From: Fibrobacterota bacterium
Lineage (GTDB): Bacteria; Fibrobacterota; Chitinivibrionia; Chitinivibrionales; Chitinispirillaceae
Reading direction: 5' to 3'
DNA length: 23,737 nucleotides
Assembly (NCBI GenBank): GCA_023412475.1
Contig: JAEYNR010000025.1
Coordinates: forward strand, 1 to 23,737
This document shows positions 7,241 to 14,406 of this stretch, one piece after another; positions within the stretch are counted from its first letter, which is position 1, and every line of letters starts with the position of its first letter. The translations under genes and the position numbers were made by a program. Under the pieces are notes generated by a model. The model made no database searches. It was not told the DNA's origin and was given only the letters and a program-made list of their open reading frames with translations.

Positions 7241-7618
7241 ATGGCGTTGCAGAGAGGGAATCCTGTAAATTGGTTTGAGATTCCGGTTACCGATATTACC
7301 AGGGCCAAGGATTTTTATGAGTATGTGTTGGAGTGTAAGCTTTCTTTTCAGGAGCGTAAAAGGATGAAATTGGCAGAGTTTCCAATGAAAGATGGGCCGG
7401 GGGCCTCCGGTGCGCTGGTGCAGGCTATCGGTTATACTCCTCTTCATTCGGGGACTTTGGTTTATTTCACGGTAGAAAACATAGAAGAGACACTGGCACG
7501 TGTTGAAAAGAAAGGTGGGAAGCTGCTTATCCCTAAAACAGACATTGGGGAGTACGGTTACGTAGCTCATTTTGAGGATAGTGAGGGGAATCAGGTTGCT
7601 ATTCACTCTATGCAATAG
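7241..7618 (+). CDS. VOC-superfamily (glyoxalase-like) protein
   Basis: The 125-residue protein has the beta-alpha-beta-beta-beta fold signature of the vicinal oxygen chelate family. It opens with PVNWFEIPVTDITRAKDFYE, a typical first module (WFEIPV...A..FY). Module two has TLVYFTVENIEETLARVEKKG, and it ends with FEDSEGNQVAIHS. Members include glyoxalase I-like enzymes and antibiotic-binding proteins, but no substrate can be assigned. The classical metal ligands cannot be placed with certainty. A GGGAGG site just upstream supports ATG 7241. The last 11 bp overlap the 3' end of the convergent pseudouridine synthase gene. Confidence 0.85.
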   Translation: MALQRGNPVNWFEIPVTDITRAKDFYEYVLECKLSFQERKRMKLAEFPMKDGPGASGALVQAIGYTPLHSGTLVYFTVENIEETLARVEKKGGKLLIPKTDIGEYGYVAHFEDSEGNQVAIHSMQ

Positions 7619-8312
7619 TGAGATTCTGAGAGGGAAAGGGGAGAAGTTTATATTCTCCCTCCATGAGGTTATTCAGACTGTAAATTCCAAAACGGCTTCT
7701 GTGGAGCGAAGTGACTTTATAGCCGCATGTGGAAAACATTCGTTTAATCTGATGGTATCGTCCTTCATGGATAGTTACAGTTGCTTTGAATAGATCTCTG
7801 ATTTGCAGATTTGCGGGCAGGCAGGGTTTTTGATCACCGGGAAGGCAGAATTTGTCGGAGGAAAAGATTTGCCTCAGTTCTTCGGTTAGCTCCTTATCTA
7901 CCATCACTTCGTAGACTTTGTCTATTTTCCTCTTAGGAGATGAAAGCTGGTGGTTAAGTGCAGTATTATCTGTGATAAGAAGAACTCCGGTGGTGTCTTT
8001 ATCCAGTCTGCCGATAGTGGATGGAATCGGATTACGTTTCATCCATTGTTTTGGCAGCAGATTATAGACCAGGTTTCCTTCTGATGGATCATGCGAGCAC
8101 ACATAACCTGCAGGTTTGTTCAGCAGAATCAAAAGGCCATCCGGGTGATCCGTTTTTTGTCCATCGATGAGTAACAGTTGGGGATCAGCTTTCTGGGAGC
8201 CGCATTTAATGCGCAGGTTATTGTAGGTAACTATGTGAGAAAGCAGGAAATTGTCTGCCTGTCTGCGGGAGCAGTAACCGAGGTTACTTAAGATTTTATC
8301 AACTCTATTCAT
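7608..8312 (-). CDS. RsuA-family 16S/23S rRNA pseudouridine synthase
   Basis: The 234-residue protein has an N-terminal S4 RNA-binding domain (about residues 1-55, DKILSNLGYCSRRQADNFL) and a catalytic domain with the RsuA/RluB/E/F motif GRLDKDTTGVLLITD. The catalytic aspartate is D104. The family motif EGRYHQIKRMF lies toward the C-terminus. Length and architecture fit RsuA (16S U516) best, but RluE/RluF-type specificity cannot be excluded by eye, so no gene symbol is given. No clear Shine-Dalgarno sequence precedes ATG 8312. It is divergent from rplM and overlaps the VOC gene at its 3' end. Confidence 0.9.
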   Translation of the reverse strand: MNRVDKILSNLGYCSRRQADNFLLSHIVTYNNLRIKCGSQKADPQLLLIDGQKTDHPDGLLILLNKPAGYVCSHDPSEGNLVYNLLPKQWMKRNPIPSTIGRLDKDTTGVLLITDNTALNHQLSSPKRKIDKVYEVMVDKELTEELRQIFSSDKFCLPGDQKPCLPANLQIRDLFKATVTIHEGRYHQIKRMFSTCGYKVTSLHRSRFGIYSLNNLMEGEYKLLPFPSQNLTIA

Positions 8313-8462
8313 ATTTTTTAATACTGCCTGGTGAATATTAGCTTAAAAATAGCTGTATTACATCTGATTCTCAAGGGCCAAGGTGGGTTTGGTGGAAAGT
8401 GTTTCAGAGAGTAGCTGATATTTTAATTAATGGTATTAAAATTTCTTGAATCCACATAAATG

Positions 8463-8492
8463 TTGACTTCTTTATGATTTCTATTTTATATT
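8463..8492 (+). promoter_or_regulatory. Sigma70-like promoter for rplM
   Basis: TTGACT (8463-8468) and TATATT (8487-8492) are separated by 18 nt, about 55 bp before the rplM start. The intergenic region (8313-8547) separates rplM from the divergent rsuA-like gene. It also holds an AT-only inverted repeat, ATTTTAAT at 8420-8427 and ATTAAAAT at 8435-8442. Confidence 0.5.
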
Positions 8493-8547
8493 CAACAAAC
8501 TCTAAATTTAAGCTAAATGCACTGAGTTCGATAGGAATGGTACTATC

Positions 8548-8976
8548 ATGAAAACTGTTGTTGTAGACACCAAATCAATTAAACGTGATTGGTATGTTTT
8601 GGATGCGACTGATCAGGTGTTGGGCCGTCTTGCTTCGAAGGCGGCTCAGGTTCTTGTGGGAAAAAACAAAGTCGCATATTCGCCCAATCAGGATCATGGC
8701 GATTTTCTGATAATTCTTAATGCAGAAAAGATAAAGCTGACAGGAATTAAAGCTGAAATCAAACAGTATTTCCGTCATTCCACGTATCCTGGTGGGGGTA
8801 AATTCCGTTCATTTAAAGAGCAGATGGCGCTGGATCCTTCAAAGGTTCTGATACATGCGATCCATGGAATGGTGCCTAAGAATGCACGGGGAAGGGCTAT
8901 TATGAGAAAGCTGCATATATATGCAGGTGCATCTCATCCGCATACTGCGCAGCAGCCCAAAGACTTAACACTGTAA
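8548..8976 (+). CDS. rplM: 50S ribosomal protein L13
   Basis: The 142-residue product is of standard bacterial L13 length. Typical segments are WYVLDATDQVLGRLASKAA, the YSPNQDHGDFLIILNAEKI stretch, YFRHSTYPGG and the MVPKNARGRAIMRKLHIYAG region. L13 is an early-assembling 50S protein. It is followed 19 bp later by rpsI, the usual L13-S9 pair. The start codon is preceded by a short hairpin (GATAG 8530-8534, CTATC 8543-8547) whose loop carries the AGGAA-type ribosome binding site, so initiation could depend on this small structure. Confidence 0.97.
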   Translation: MKTVVVDTKSIKRDWYVLDATDQVLGRLASKAAQVLVGKNKVAYSPNQDHGDFLIILNAEKIKLTGIKAEIKQYFRHSTYPGGGKFRSFKEQMALDPSKVLIHAIHGMVPKNARGRAIMRKLHIYAGASHPHTAQQPKDLTL

Positions 8977-8995
8977 TTAAAAAGGAGCTGTTATT

Positions 8996-9385
8996 TTGGA
9001 AAACAGGTATTCTGGTACCGGTAAGCGCAAAAATGCGATTGCTTCGGTAATTATTCGCCCCGGCAAAGGGGATCGGGTTATCAATGGGAAGGCTATTCAG
9101 GAATATCTTAAGAGCGATGTGCTGGTGATGGATGTCGAGCAGCCACTCAAGCTGCTGCAAGTCAGCGAGTCCATGGATATAGTGGCAAATGTGCATGGCG
9201 GTGGTTTAAGCGGACAGTCTGGAGCAATCAGATTGGGAATTGCCCGCGCGCTGGCATTAGTCAGTGAAGAAAACCGGGTCGCACTTCGAAAGGGCGGTTT
9301 TCTTACCAGAGATTCCCGTGTGGTCGAGCGTAAAAAGTATGGCCAGGCTGGAGCCCGCAGAAGATTCCAATTCTCAAAACGTTAA
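8996..9385 (+). CDS. rpsI: 30S ribosomal protein S9
   Basis: The 129-residue S9 shows the N-terminal YSGTGKRKNAIASVIIRPG, central HGGGLSGQSGAIRLGIARAL and the invariant basic C-terminus, here ending FQFSKR, which reaches the P-site tRNA. The start is TTG 8996, supported by AAGGAG at 8983-8988 with a 7-nt spacer and by alignment of the first conserved residues. It is co-transcribed with rplM and followed by a 131-bp structured gap before rpsB. Confidence 0.97.
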   Translation: MENRYSGTGKRKNAIASVIIRPGKGDRVINGKAIQEYLKSDVLVMDVEQPLKLLQVSESMDIVANVHGGGLSGQSGAIRLGIARALALVSEENRVALRKGGFLTRDSRVVERKKYGQAGARRRFQFSKR

Positions 9386-9422
9386 TTTTTCCTTTCTATA
9401 CAAAAATAGCACACGGTGTTGA

Positions 9423-9470
9423 GCGGAAGATGGGTGCCGTTTCCGGGTTTGTGAAACGGTAGTCTTCTGT
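9423..9470 (+). promoter_or_regulatory. Structured leader before rpsB, candidate autoregulatory element
   Basis: The rpsI-rpsB gap folds on paper into a two-part stem. The outer stem pairs 9423-9430 (GCGGAAGA) with 9463-9470 (TCTTCTGT), including two G-U pairs. The inner stem pairs CCGTTTC (9437-9443) with GAAACGG (9453-9459) around a 9-nt loop. An asymmetric internal loop separates them. It is followed by AAAGGAG at 9502-9508 and the rpsB start. Leader RNAs upstream of rpsB that respond to S2 are known in several bacteria; that this is one is inference. Confidence 0.45.
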
Positions 9471-9516
9471 TGTGATCCCCGTGGGAGCATAACCCATTTT
9501 TAAAGGAGTTTATAAG

Positions 9517-10362
9517 ATGGTTGATTTGCAGTTGCAGGACTTGCTGGAAGCTGGAACTCATTTCGGGCACCAGACAAAACGCTGGAACCCAAAGATGAAA
9601 AGATTCATTCTTTGCCCTAAAAACGGTATATACATTATTGATCTGAATAAAACACTGATCTCCCTGGAGAAGTTTGTGCAACAGGTGCGCAAAGAAGTGG
9701 CCAAGGGGGGTAAGGTCCTTTTTGTAGGGACTAAAAAGCAGCTTAAGGATTGTATCCGGGAGGAAGCTGAACGTTGCGGGATGCCTTATGTCTCTGAGCG
9801 ATGGCTTGGTGGAATGTTGACCAACTTTCAGACAATCCGTCAGAGTGTGGCTAAGCTTGAGAAGATTGAAAAAATGGAGACTGATGGCACCATTGAGGCT
9901 TTGCCAAAAAAAGAACGGGGAGTATTAGCTAAAAGAAAAGAAAAACTTCTTAGCATTCTCAGCGGTATCAGGGACTTGCGCAGATTGCCTTCGATAATCT
10001 TTGTAGTTGACACCATTAAGGAGCACATAGTGATCTCCGAGGCTCGCCGCCTTAGAATTCCGATTGGGGCGATAGTTGATACCAACTGTGATCCTGATGC
10101 AGTGGATTTCCCTATTCCAGGAAATGATGATGCATTAAAGTCTGTTCAGCTTATTGCCAGAGCGGTTTCTGATACAATTCTATCGGAAAAGGAAAATGTA
10201 TCTGCGGAAGAAATTTTAGCTGCAACGGAAGCTGCACGGGGGCAAGGTACAAGCGATAAGGAAAATGAGCTGGAATCGGAAGATGAAGAGACTCCTGAAG
10301 ACACAAAACGTAAGCATCGGGTCGTTCATAAGAAAATTGTAAGACAGTCAGAGGATGAATAA
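9517..10362 (+). CDS. rpsB: 30S ribosomal protein S2
   Basis: The 281-residue protein is S2 over about residues 1-225: LLEAGTHFGHQTKRWNPKMK, then IYIIDLNKTL, VLFVGTKKQ, ERWLGGMLTNFQTIRQSV, FVVDTIKEHIVISEARRL, and PIGAIVDTNCDPD. The C-terminus has an extra charged tail of about 55 residues, acidic then basic (around ESEDEETPEDTKRKH), longer than in E. coli. Such tails are variable between phyla and probably unstructured. AAAGGAG lies about 9 nt before ATG 9517. It is followed by tsf, the conserved rpsB-tsf pair. Confidence 0.97.
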   Translation: MVDLQLQDLLEAGTHFGHQTKRWNPKMKRFILCPKNGIYIIDLNKTLISLEKFVQQVRKEVAKGGKVLFVGTKKQLKDCIREEAERCGMPYVSERWLGGMLTNFQTIRQSVAKLEKIEKMETDGTIEALPKKERGVLAKRKEKLLSILSGIRDLRRLPSIIFVVDTIKEHIVISEARRLRIPIGAIVDTNCDPDAVDFPIPGNDDALKSVQLIARAVSDTILSEKENVSAEEILAATEAARGQGTSDKENELESEDEETPEDTKRKHRVVHKKIVRQSEDE

Positions 10363-10371
10363 GTTTAGGGT

Positions 10372-10409
10372 GAGGTCCACAGGTAACTCTGTGGAGGTCA
10401 TCTCTTTTT
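10372..10409 (+). terminator. Attenuator-like hairpin between rpsB and tsf
   Basis: CCACAG (10377-10382) pairs with CTGTGG (10389-10394) around a 6-nt loop. Flanking bases 10372-10376 (GAGGT) can pair with 10400-10404 (ATCTC) across a 5-nt bulge. A run of five Ts follows at 10405-10409. A weak intrinsic terminator here would reduce tsf and downstream expression relative to rpsB, a known type of control at this junction. Strength was not calculated. Confidence 0.45.
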
Positions 10410-10436
10410 AGCTTCTGAAGCAAGGAGATTTTGATT

Positions 10437-11312
10437 ATGGAAATTAGTGCTGGACAGGTAAAAGAATTGCGCGAAAAGACCGGTTTGGGAATGATGATAT
10501 GCAAACAGGCGCTTATCGATGCAAACGGAGATATGAATTTGGCGATTGAAAACCTTCGTAAACAAGGTCAGACTACTGCCGCCAAACGTGCTGGTAAATC
10601 AGTAAAAGAGGGTAAAGTAACAATCGTTTCAGACAGTTCTGCATCCGTTGTTTTTGAAGTAAATTCAGAAACTGATTTTGTGGCACGAAACGAGGATTTC
10701 ATCGCTTTTGTGGATAAGTTGAGTACAATTCTTTTGGAGAACAAGCCGGCAGATCTGGATAGTGCAAAAAAAATAACATCGCCTCTTTTCGAAGGACTCA
10801 GTGTTGAGAGCCGGCTGACAGAGCTGATTGGGAAAATTGGAGAAAATATTACATTCAGAAGATACAAAAAACTGGATGTAAATCCTGCTGAAGAAGGGAT
10901 TTTTCCATATCTTCACGGAAACGGCAGAATCGGTGTTTTAGTAAAGCTCAAAGCAGATAAAGCGCTCGATAGTGAGGCTATGGCTTCATTGGGTAAAGAT
11001 CTGGCTATGCAGGTGGCTGCTGCCAATCCAATTGCTGTTGACCGGGAAAATGTTAGCTCCGAAGTAGTTAGCAAAGAAAAAGAGATCTACCAGACACAGG
11101 CACAAAGCTCGGGAAAACCCGAAAAGATCTGGAATAAAATCGTGGAGGGTAAACTGGAGAAGTTTTTCCAGGAATTTACTCTTATTGAGCAGCCCTTTAT
11201 CAGAAATCCTGATATCAATATTATAAGCCGCATACAGGAAACTGAAAAGGAAACCGGTGCAAAAATCAAAGTTCTGGCATTTGTGCGACTTGAGCTAGGT
11301 GCCGAAGAATAG
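10437..11312 (+). CDS. tsf: Elongation factor Ts
   Basis: This is EF-Ts of about 291 residues, the nucleotide exchange factor that recycles EF-Tu-GDP to EF-Tu-GTP. The N-terminal UBA-like domain reads VKELREKTGLGMMICKQAL. The TDFVARN signature that contacts EF-Tu is present, and the second core repeat contains DLAMQVAAANPIAV. The C-terminal part near LIEQPFI is typical. I place the start at ATG 10437, nine bases after AAGGAG (10422-10427). An in-frame TTG at 10431 is too close to that site. Confidence 0.96.
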   Translation: MEISAGQVKELREKTGLGMMICKQALIDANGDMNLAIENLRKQGQTTAAKRAGKSVKEGKVTIVSDSSASVVFEVNSETDFVARNEDFIAFVDKLSTILLENKPADLDSAKKITSPLFEGLSVESRLTELIGKIGENITFRRYKKLDVNPAEEGIFPYLHGNGRIGVLVKLKADKALDSEAMASLGKDLAMQVAAANPIAVDRENVSSEVVSKEKEIYQTQAQSSGKPEKIWNKIVEGKLEKFFQEFTLIEQPFIRNPDINIISRIQETEKETGAKIKVLAFVRLELGAEE

Positions 11313-11320
11313 TTGCTTTT

Positions 11321-12034
11321 ATGAAACCTCTTTATAAACGTATCCTTCTTAAGCTCTCCGGCGAGGCTCTTGCCGGGACCAGAGGTTTTGGAATCGACCC
11401 CCAGGTTGCCGGGCAGATTGCCGACGAGATTTTTGAAATTCATAAAGCTGGTGTTCAGATTGGGATCGTCACCGGTGGGGGTAATTTTCTGCGGGGAGCT
11501 ACTGCAGAGGGGATTACCCGGGTGACTGCTGACACAATGGGGATGCTAGCTACTGTAATTAACTCTCTGGGACTCATGGAATATTTGCAGAAAAGGGGAT
11601 GTCCTGCACATGTCTTGACTGCGGTGAATATTGAAGGGGCAGGGGAGCTTTTCAATTCTGAAAAGGCTATAAACTATCTGGAAAAGAATCATGTGGTTAT
11701 TATCGGTGGTGGAACAGGTAATCCTTATTTTACTACCGATACTGCAGCAGCTCTCAGATGCGCAGAGATTGGCGCTGAGGTAATCCTGAAAGCTACAAAG
11801 GTTGACGGAATATATGACAGTGACCCTTTCAAAAATCCGGAGGCTGTCCGATTTGAGCAAATTTCGCACAAAGAGGCTCTCTCCAGAGATTTAAAAGTGA
11901 TGGATTCTACTGCATTTTCCTTCTGTATGGAAAATTCCATTCCCATAATAATTTTTAAACTCATGGAAAAAGGTAATCTGTGCCGTTGTGTTGAGGGTCA
12001 GGCTACTGGTTCCATAGTCAAAACTGGAGGATGA
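11321..12034 (+). CDS. pyrH: UMP kinase
   Basis: The 237-residue amino-acid-kinase-fold protein phosphorylates UMP to UDP in pyrimidine nucleotide synthesis. Motifs seen are the phosphate-binding KLSGEALAG near residue 10, the GGGNFLRG loop, DTMGMLATVINSL, and GGGTGNPYFTTDTAAALRC, which forms the nucleotide/allosteric region of bacterial PyrH. It starts 8 bp after the tsf stop without a visible Shine-Dalgarno sequence, so re-initiation from tsf is likely. frr follows 3 bp after its stop, completing the common tsf-pyrH-frr order. Confidence 0.96.
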   Translation: MKPLYKRILLKLSGEALAGTRGFGIDPQVAGQIADEIFEIHKAGVQIGIVTGGGNFLRGATAEGITRVTADTMGMLATVINSLGLMEYLQKRGCPAHVLTAVNIEGAGELFNSEKAINYLEKNHVVIIGGGTGNPYFTTDTAAALRCAEIGAEVILKATKVDGIYDSDPFKNPEAVRFEQISHKEALSRDLKVMDSTAFSFCMENSIPIIIFKLMEKGNLCRCVEGQATGSIVKTGG

Positions 12035-12037
12035 GGC

Positions 12038-12601
12038 ATGAGCGCTTTAGATTCTGTGAATTCTGAAACCACCCAGCGAATGCAGAAAGCAGTTGATAGC
12101 CTGAAAAAAGAGCTCAGCAGGGTTAGAGCTGGCAGGGCTACGCCGGCGCTTCTGGACGGTATAACAGTCGAATATTACGGCTCTTATGTACCAGTTAGCC
12201 AGATAGCAAACATTTCTGTACCAGATCCCAGAATGATAGTTGTTCAACCATGGGAAAAGAACATGATCTCTGCAATTGAAAAAGCTGTCAGGCTTTCTGA
12301 TCTGGGGCTAAACCCTCAAAATGATGGTAATCTTATCCGTTTGCCTATTCCTCCGCTCTCTGAAGAGAGGCGAAGGGATCTTTTTAAAAGTTGCAAAAAA
12401 ATCGGAGAAGATAGTAAAGTTGGTATCCGCAATATTAGACGTGATTCCAATGAAAAATTAAAGAAAGCAGAAAAAGATAAGGAACTGACTCAGGATGAGG
12501 TGAAAAAAGGGCTCGATGAGATTCAGAAGCTTACCGATAAATTTATCAAGGTCATTGATGATCTTCTGGTAAATAAAGAAAAGGAGATAATGGAGGTGTG
12601 A
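12038..12601 (+). CDS. frr: Ribosome recycling factor
   Basis: The 187-residue RRF, of standard length, splits post-termination ribosomes together with EF-G. Recognisable segments are the LKKELSRVRAGRATPALLDG helix, the beta-rich domain II with VPDPRMIVVQPWEK, the hinge PIPPLSEERR and the long C-terminal helix beginning KKIGEDSKVGIRNIRRDSN. A GGATGAGGC stretch before ATG 12038 includes the pyrH stop and supplies a GAGG-like ribosome binding site. It is followed immediately by a strong intrinsic terminator. Confidence 0.96.
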   Translation: MSALDSVNSETTQRMQKAVDSLKKELSRVRAGRATPALLDGITVEYYGSYVPVSQIANISVPDPRMIVVQPWEKNMISAIEKAVRLSDLGLNPQNDGNLIRLPIPPLSEERRRDLFKSCKKIGEDSKVGIRNIRRDSNEKLKKAEKDKELTQDEVKKGLDEIQKLTDKFIKVIDDLLVNKEKEIMEV

Positions 12602-12630
12602 GTGTTTGTCTCCAATCCCCTACGTTTTTT

Positions 12631-12666
12631 AAGGGACCTTCGGATATATTCGGATGGTCCCTTTTT
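12631..12666 (+). terminator. Intrinsic terminator after frr
   Basis: AAGGGACC (12631-12638) pairs perfectly with GGTCCCTT (12656-12663), with a 17-nt loop and a T run through 12666. It lies 30 bp after the frr stop and should end the rplM-to-frr transcript, separating it from uppS. Confidence 0.85.
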
Positions 12667-12803
12667 CATGTTTTCCACAAATAACTTTAATATATATTTA
12701 TGCACTTGATCTACAGTGCACCTCATGCAGATTTGTAGCATCAATTTATTCATCAGGTTTATTTACGTTTATCTCCTAAAGAAGCAGGTGAGAAATTCAG
12801 ATT

Positions 12804-13508
12804 ATGAATATCCCCCGCCATATTGGCATTATCATGGATGGAAATGGTCGATGGGCAAAGAAGCGAGGACTGATTCGCAGTGTTGGGCATAGGGCAGGAA
12901 CTAATGCGACCAGAGAAATCGTCAGGGCCTGTGGTGAATTAGGAGTACAATATTTGACTACCTATGTGTTTTCTGCAGAAAACTGGGGGCGTCCCAGAGT
13001 TGAAGTTTCCTTGTTGATGGATCTGTTGGTAGAGATGACTAAAAAAGAGGTTGTTGAGCTAAATGCCAATAATGTTCGTTTGATGGCAATTGGTGATCTG
13101 AGCAGGTTACCTCCCAAAACTCGGCAGGAGCTTTTAAATGGTATTGAGAGTACAAGCAGCAACAGTGGTCTCACATTGGTTCTGGCGATAAGTTATGGTG
13201 GAAGAGCCGAGATAGTGCATGCCGCAAAAGAGTTTGCCAGACAGTATAGCAAAGATCCATCTCTGATCGATACTCTTAATGAAGAGACTTTCAAGAGTTT
13301 TCTGTTTACCAAAGACATTCCTGATCCCGAACTGATTATCCGTACCGGCGGTGAAAAAAGATTCAGTAACTTTCTTCTATGGCAGTCTGCCTATGCCGAG
13401 TTGTACATGACCGATATCCTATGGCCGGATTTTGACAAGACTGCGCTTTTGGATGCGATCGCAGATTATAATAAACGGGACAGAAGATTTGGAAAGGTAA
13501 AAGAATAA
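12804..13508 (+). CDS. uppS: Undecaprenyl diphosphate synthase (cis-prenyltransferase)
   Basis: The 234-residue enzyme adds isopentenyl units in cis configuration to farnesyl diphosphate to make C55 undecaprenyl diphosphate, the envelope carrier lipid. The active-site signature HIGIIMDGNGRWAKKRG holds the metal-binding Asp12. Other family blocks are TTYVFSAENWGRP, LAISYGGRAEIV and the C-terminal PELIIRTGGEKRFSNFLLWQ followed by SAYAELYMTD. It is slightly shorter than E. coli UppS (253). It leads a tight cluster: its TAA shares one base with the cdsA start. An AGGTGAG site lies about 12 nt before ATG 12804. Confidence 0.96.
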   Translation: MNIPRHIGIIMDGNGRWAKKRGLIRSVGHRAGTNATREIVRACGELGVQYLTTYVFSAENWGRPRVEVSLLMDLLVEMTKKEVVELNANNVRLMAIGDLSRLPPKTRQELLNGIESTSSNSGLTLVLAISYGGRAEIVHAAKEFARQYSKDPSLIDTLNEETFKSFLFTKDIPDPELIIRTGGEKRFSNFLLWQSAYAELYMTDILWPDFDKTALLDAIADYNKRDRRFGKVKE

Positions 13509-14398
13509 TGGCCCTATCAAATCTGGGCAAAAGACTTCTTTTTGTTCTCTGGGCTGCACCCCTGGGCTGGTGGGTAGTCAATTCTAATTTTCTTTTGTTT
13601 CCCCCCAGTGTTGCTATTATCTATCCTGGCCATATTGCCATAATATTTCTGGTAATAATGGCTTCATTCGAATACAACAGAATGTTAAGTATCGTTTTTC
13701 ATAAAAATGGCTTCTGGTTGAGTTACCTGGCGCTTTTCTCACAATTTGCTTTATTCCTTCTAAGAGATAGCTTCCCGTTAAATCTCAGTATCTACATTTT
13801 GATGGTGGCAGTGGCGTTTGAAGCTTTTATCTGGGGGCGAAAAAGTGTACAGAGGCGTTGGATGAGGGCCAGTCTTTTTTTTAGTGGAATGGCTTTTCTG
13901 TATATTGCCGGAATTTCACTGCTCAATTTTTACCAGCAGCCTTTTCAATCTCTTTTCAGGAAAATAAGCGATCATACAATGCTCTCTCAGATGGGCATTG
14001 TCACAGTATTGACATCTATATTTCTATGTGATTCGGGTGCTTACATAGTGGGCTCTATCTGGGGAAAAACGCACTTCAGTTCTATAAGCCCAAAAAAAAC
14101 CATCGAAGGCAGCATTGGAGGGCTGGTAGCTTCTATCATTACTTTCAGCATTGGATGGTATTTTTTAGGTGCCACAACTCTTCCATTTTGGCTTGGTCCG
14201 GTTTTGGGGTTGCTTATTGGCATTTTTGCTCAACTTGGTGATCTTCTGGTTTCTTTGATGAAGCGTTATTTCCGTGTAAAAGATGCTTCAGATATTATTC
14301 CCGGACATGGTGGGATACTTGATCGTTTTGACTCGGTATTTTTTACAGCACCGGTTATTTCGCTTTCCGCTTGGATAATTAATAGAATTTTCGGTTAA
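13508..14398 (+). CDS. cdsA: Phosphatidate cytidylyltransferase (CDP-diglyceride synthase)
   Basis: The 296-residue integral membrane enzyme makes CDP-diacylglycerol from phosphatidate and CTP for phospholipid synthesis. It has about eight hydrophobic segments and an intact C-terminal signature, SLMKRYFRVKDASDIIPGHG followed by GILDRFDS. The upstream block CDSGAYIVGSIWGKTHFS and SPKKTIEGSIGG also fit the family. The first 100 residues are more variable than usual, with an aromatic-rich stretch LGWWVVNSNFLLFPP. The start overlaps the uppS stop (TAATG). dxr follows 8 bp after its stop. Confidence 0.95.
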   Translation: MALSNLGKRLLFVLWAAPLGWWVVNSNFLLFPPSVAIIYPGHIAIIFLVIMASFEYNRMLSIVFHKNGFWLSYLALFSQFALFLLRDSFPLNLSIYILMVAVAFEAFIWGRKSVQRRWMRASLFFSGMAFLYIAGISLLNFYQQPFQSLFRKISDHTMLSQMGIVTVLTSIFLCDSGAYIVGSIWGKTHFSSISPKKTIEGSIGGLVASIITFSIGWYFLGATTLPFWLGPVLGLLIGIFAQLGDLLVSLMKRYFRVKDASDIIPGHGGILDRFDSVFFTAPVISLSAWIINRIFG

Positions 14399-14406
14399 TT
14401 TCTCTT

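Noticed and set aside
7202..7615. Long minus-strand open frame opposite the VOC gene
   Set aside because: It is antisense to a clear VOC-family gene and has no family resemblance or ribosome binding site.
9386..9516. tRNA or other RNA gene in the rpsI-rpsB gap
   Set aside because: No cloverleaf, T-loop or acceptor stem can be drawn; the structure fits an mRNA leader better.
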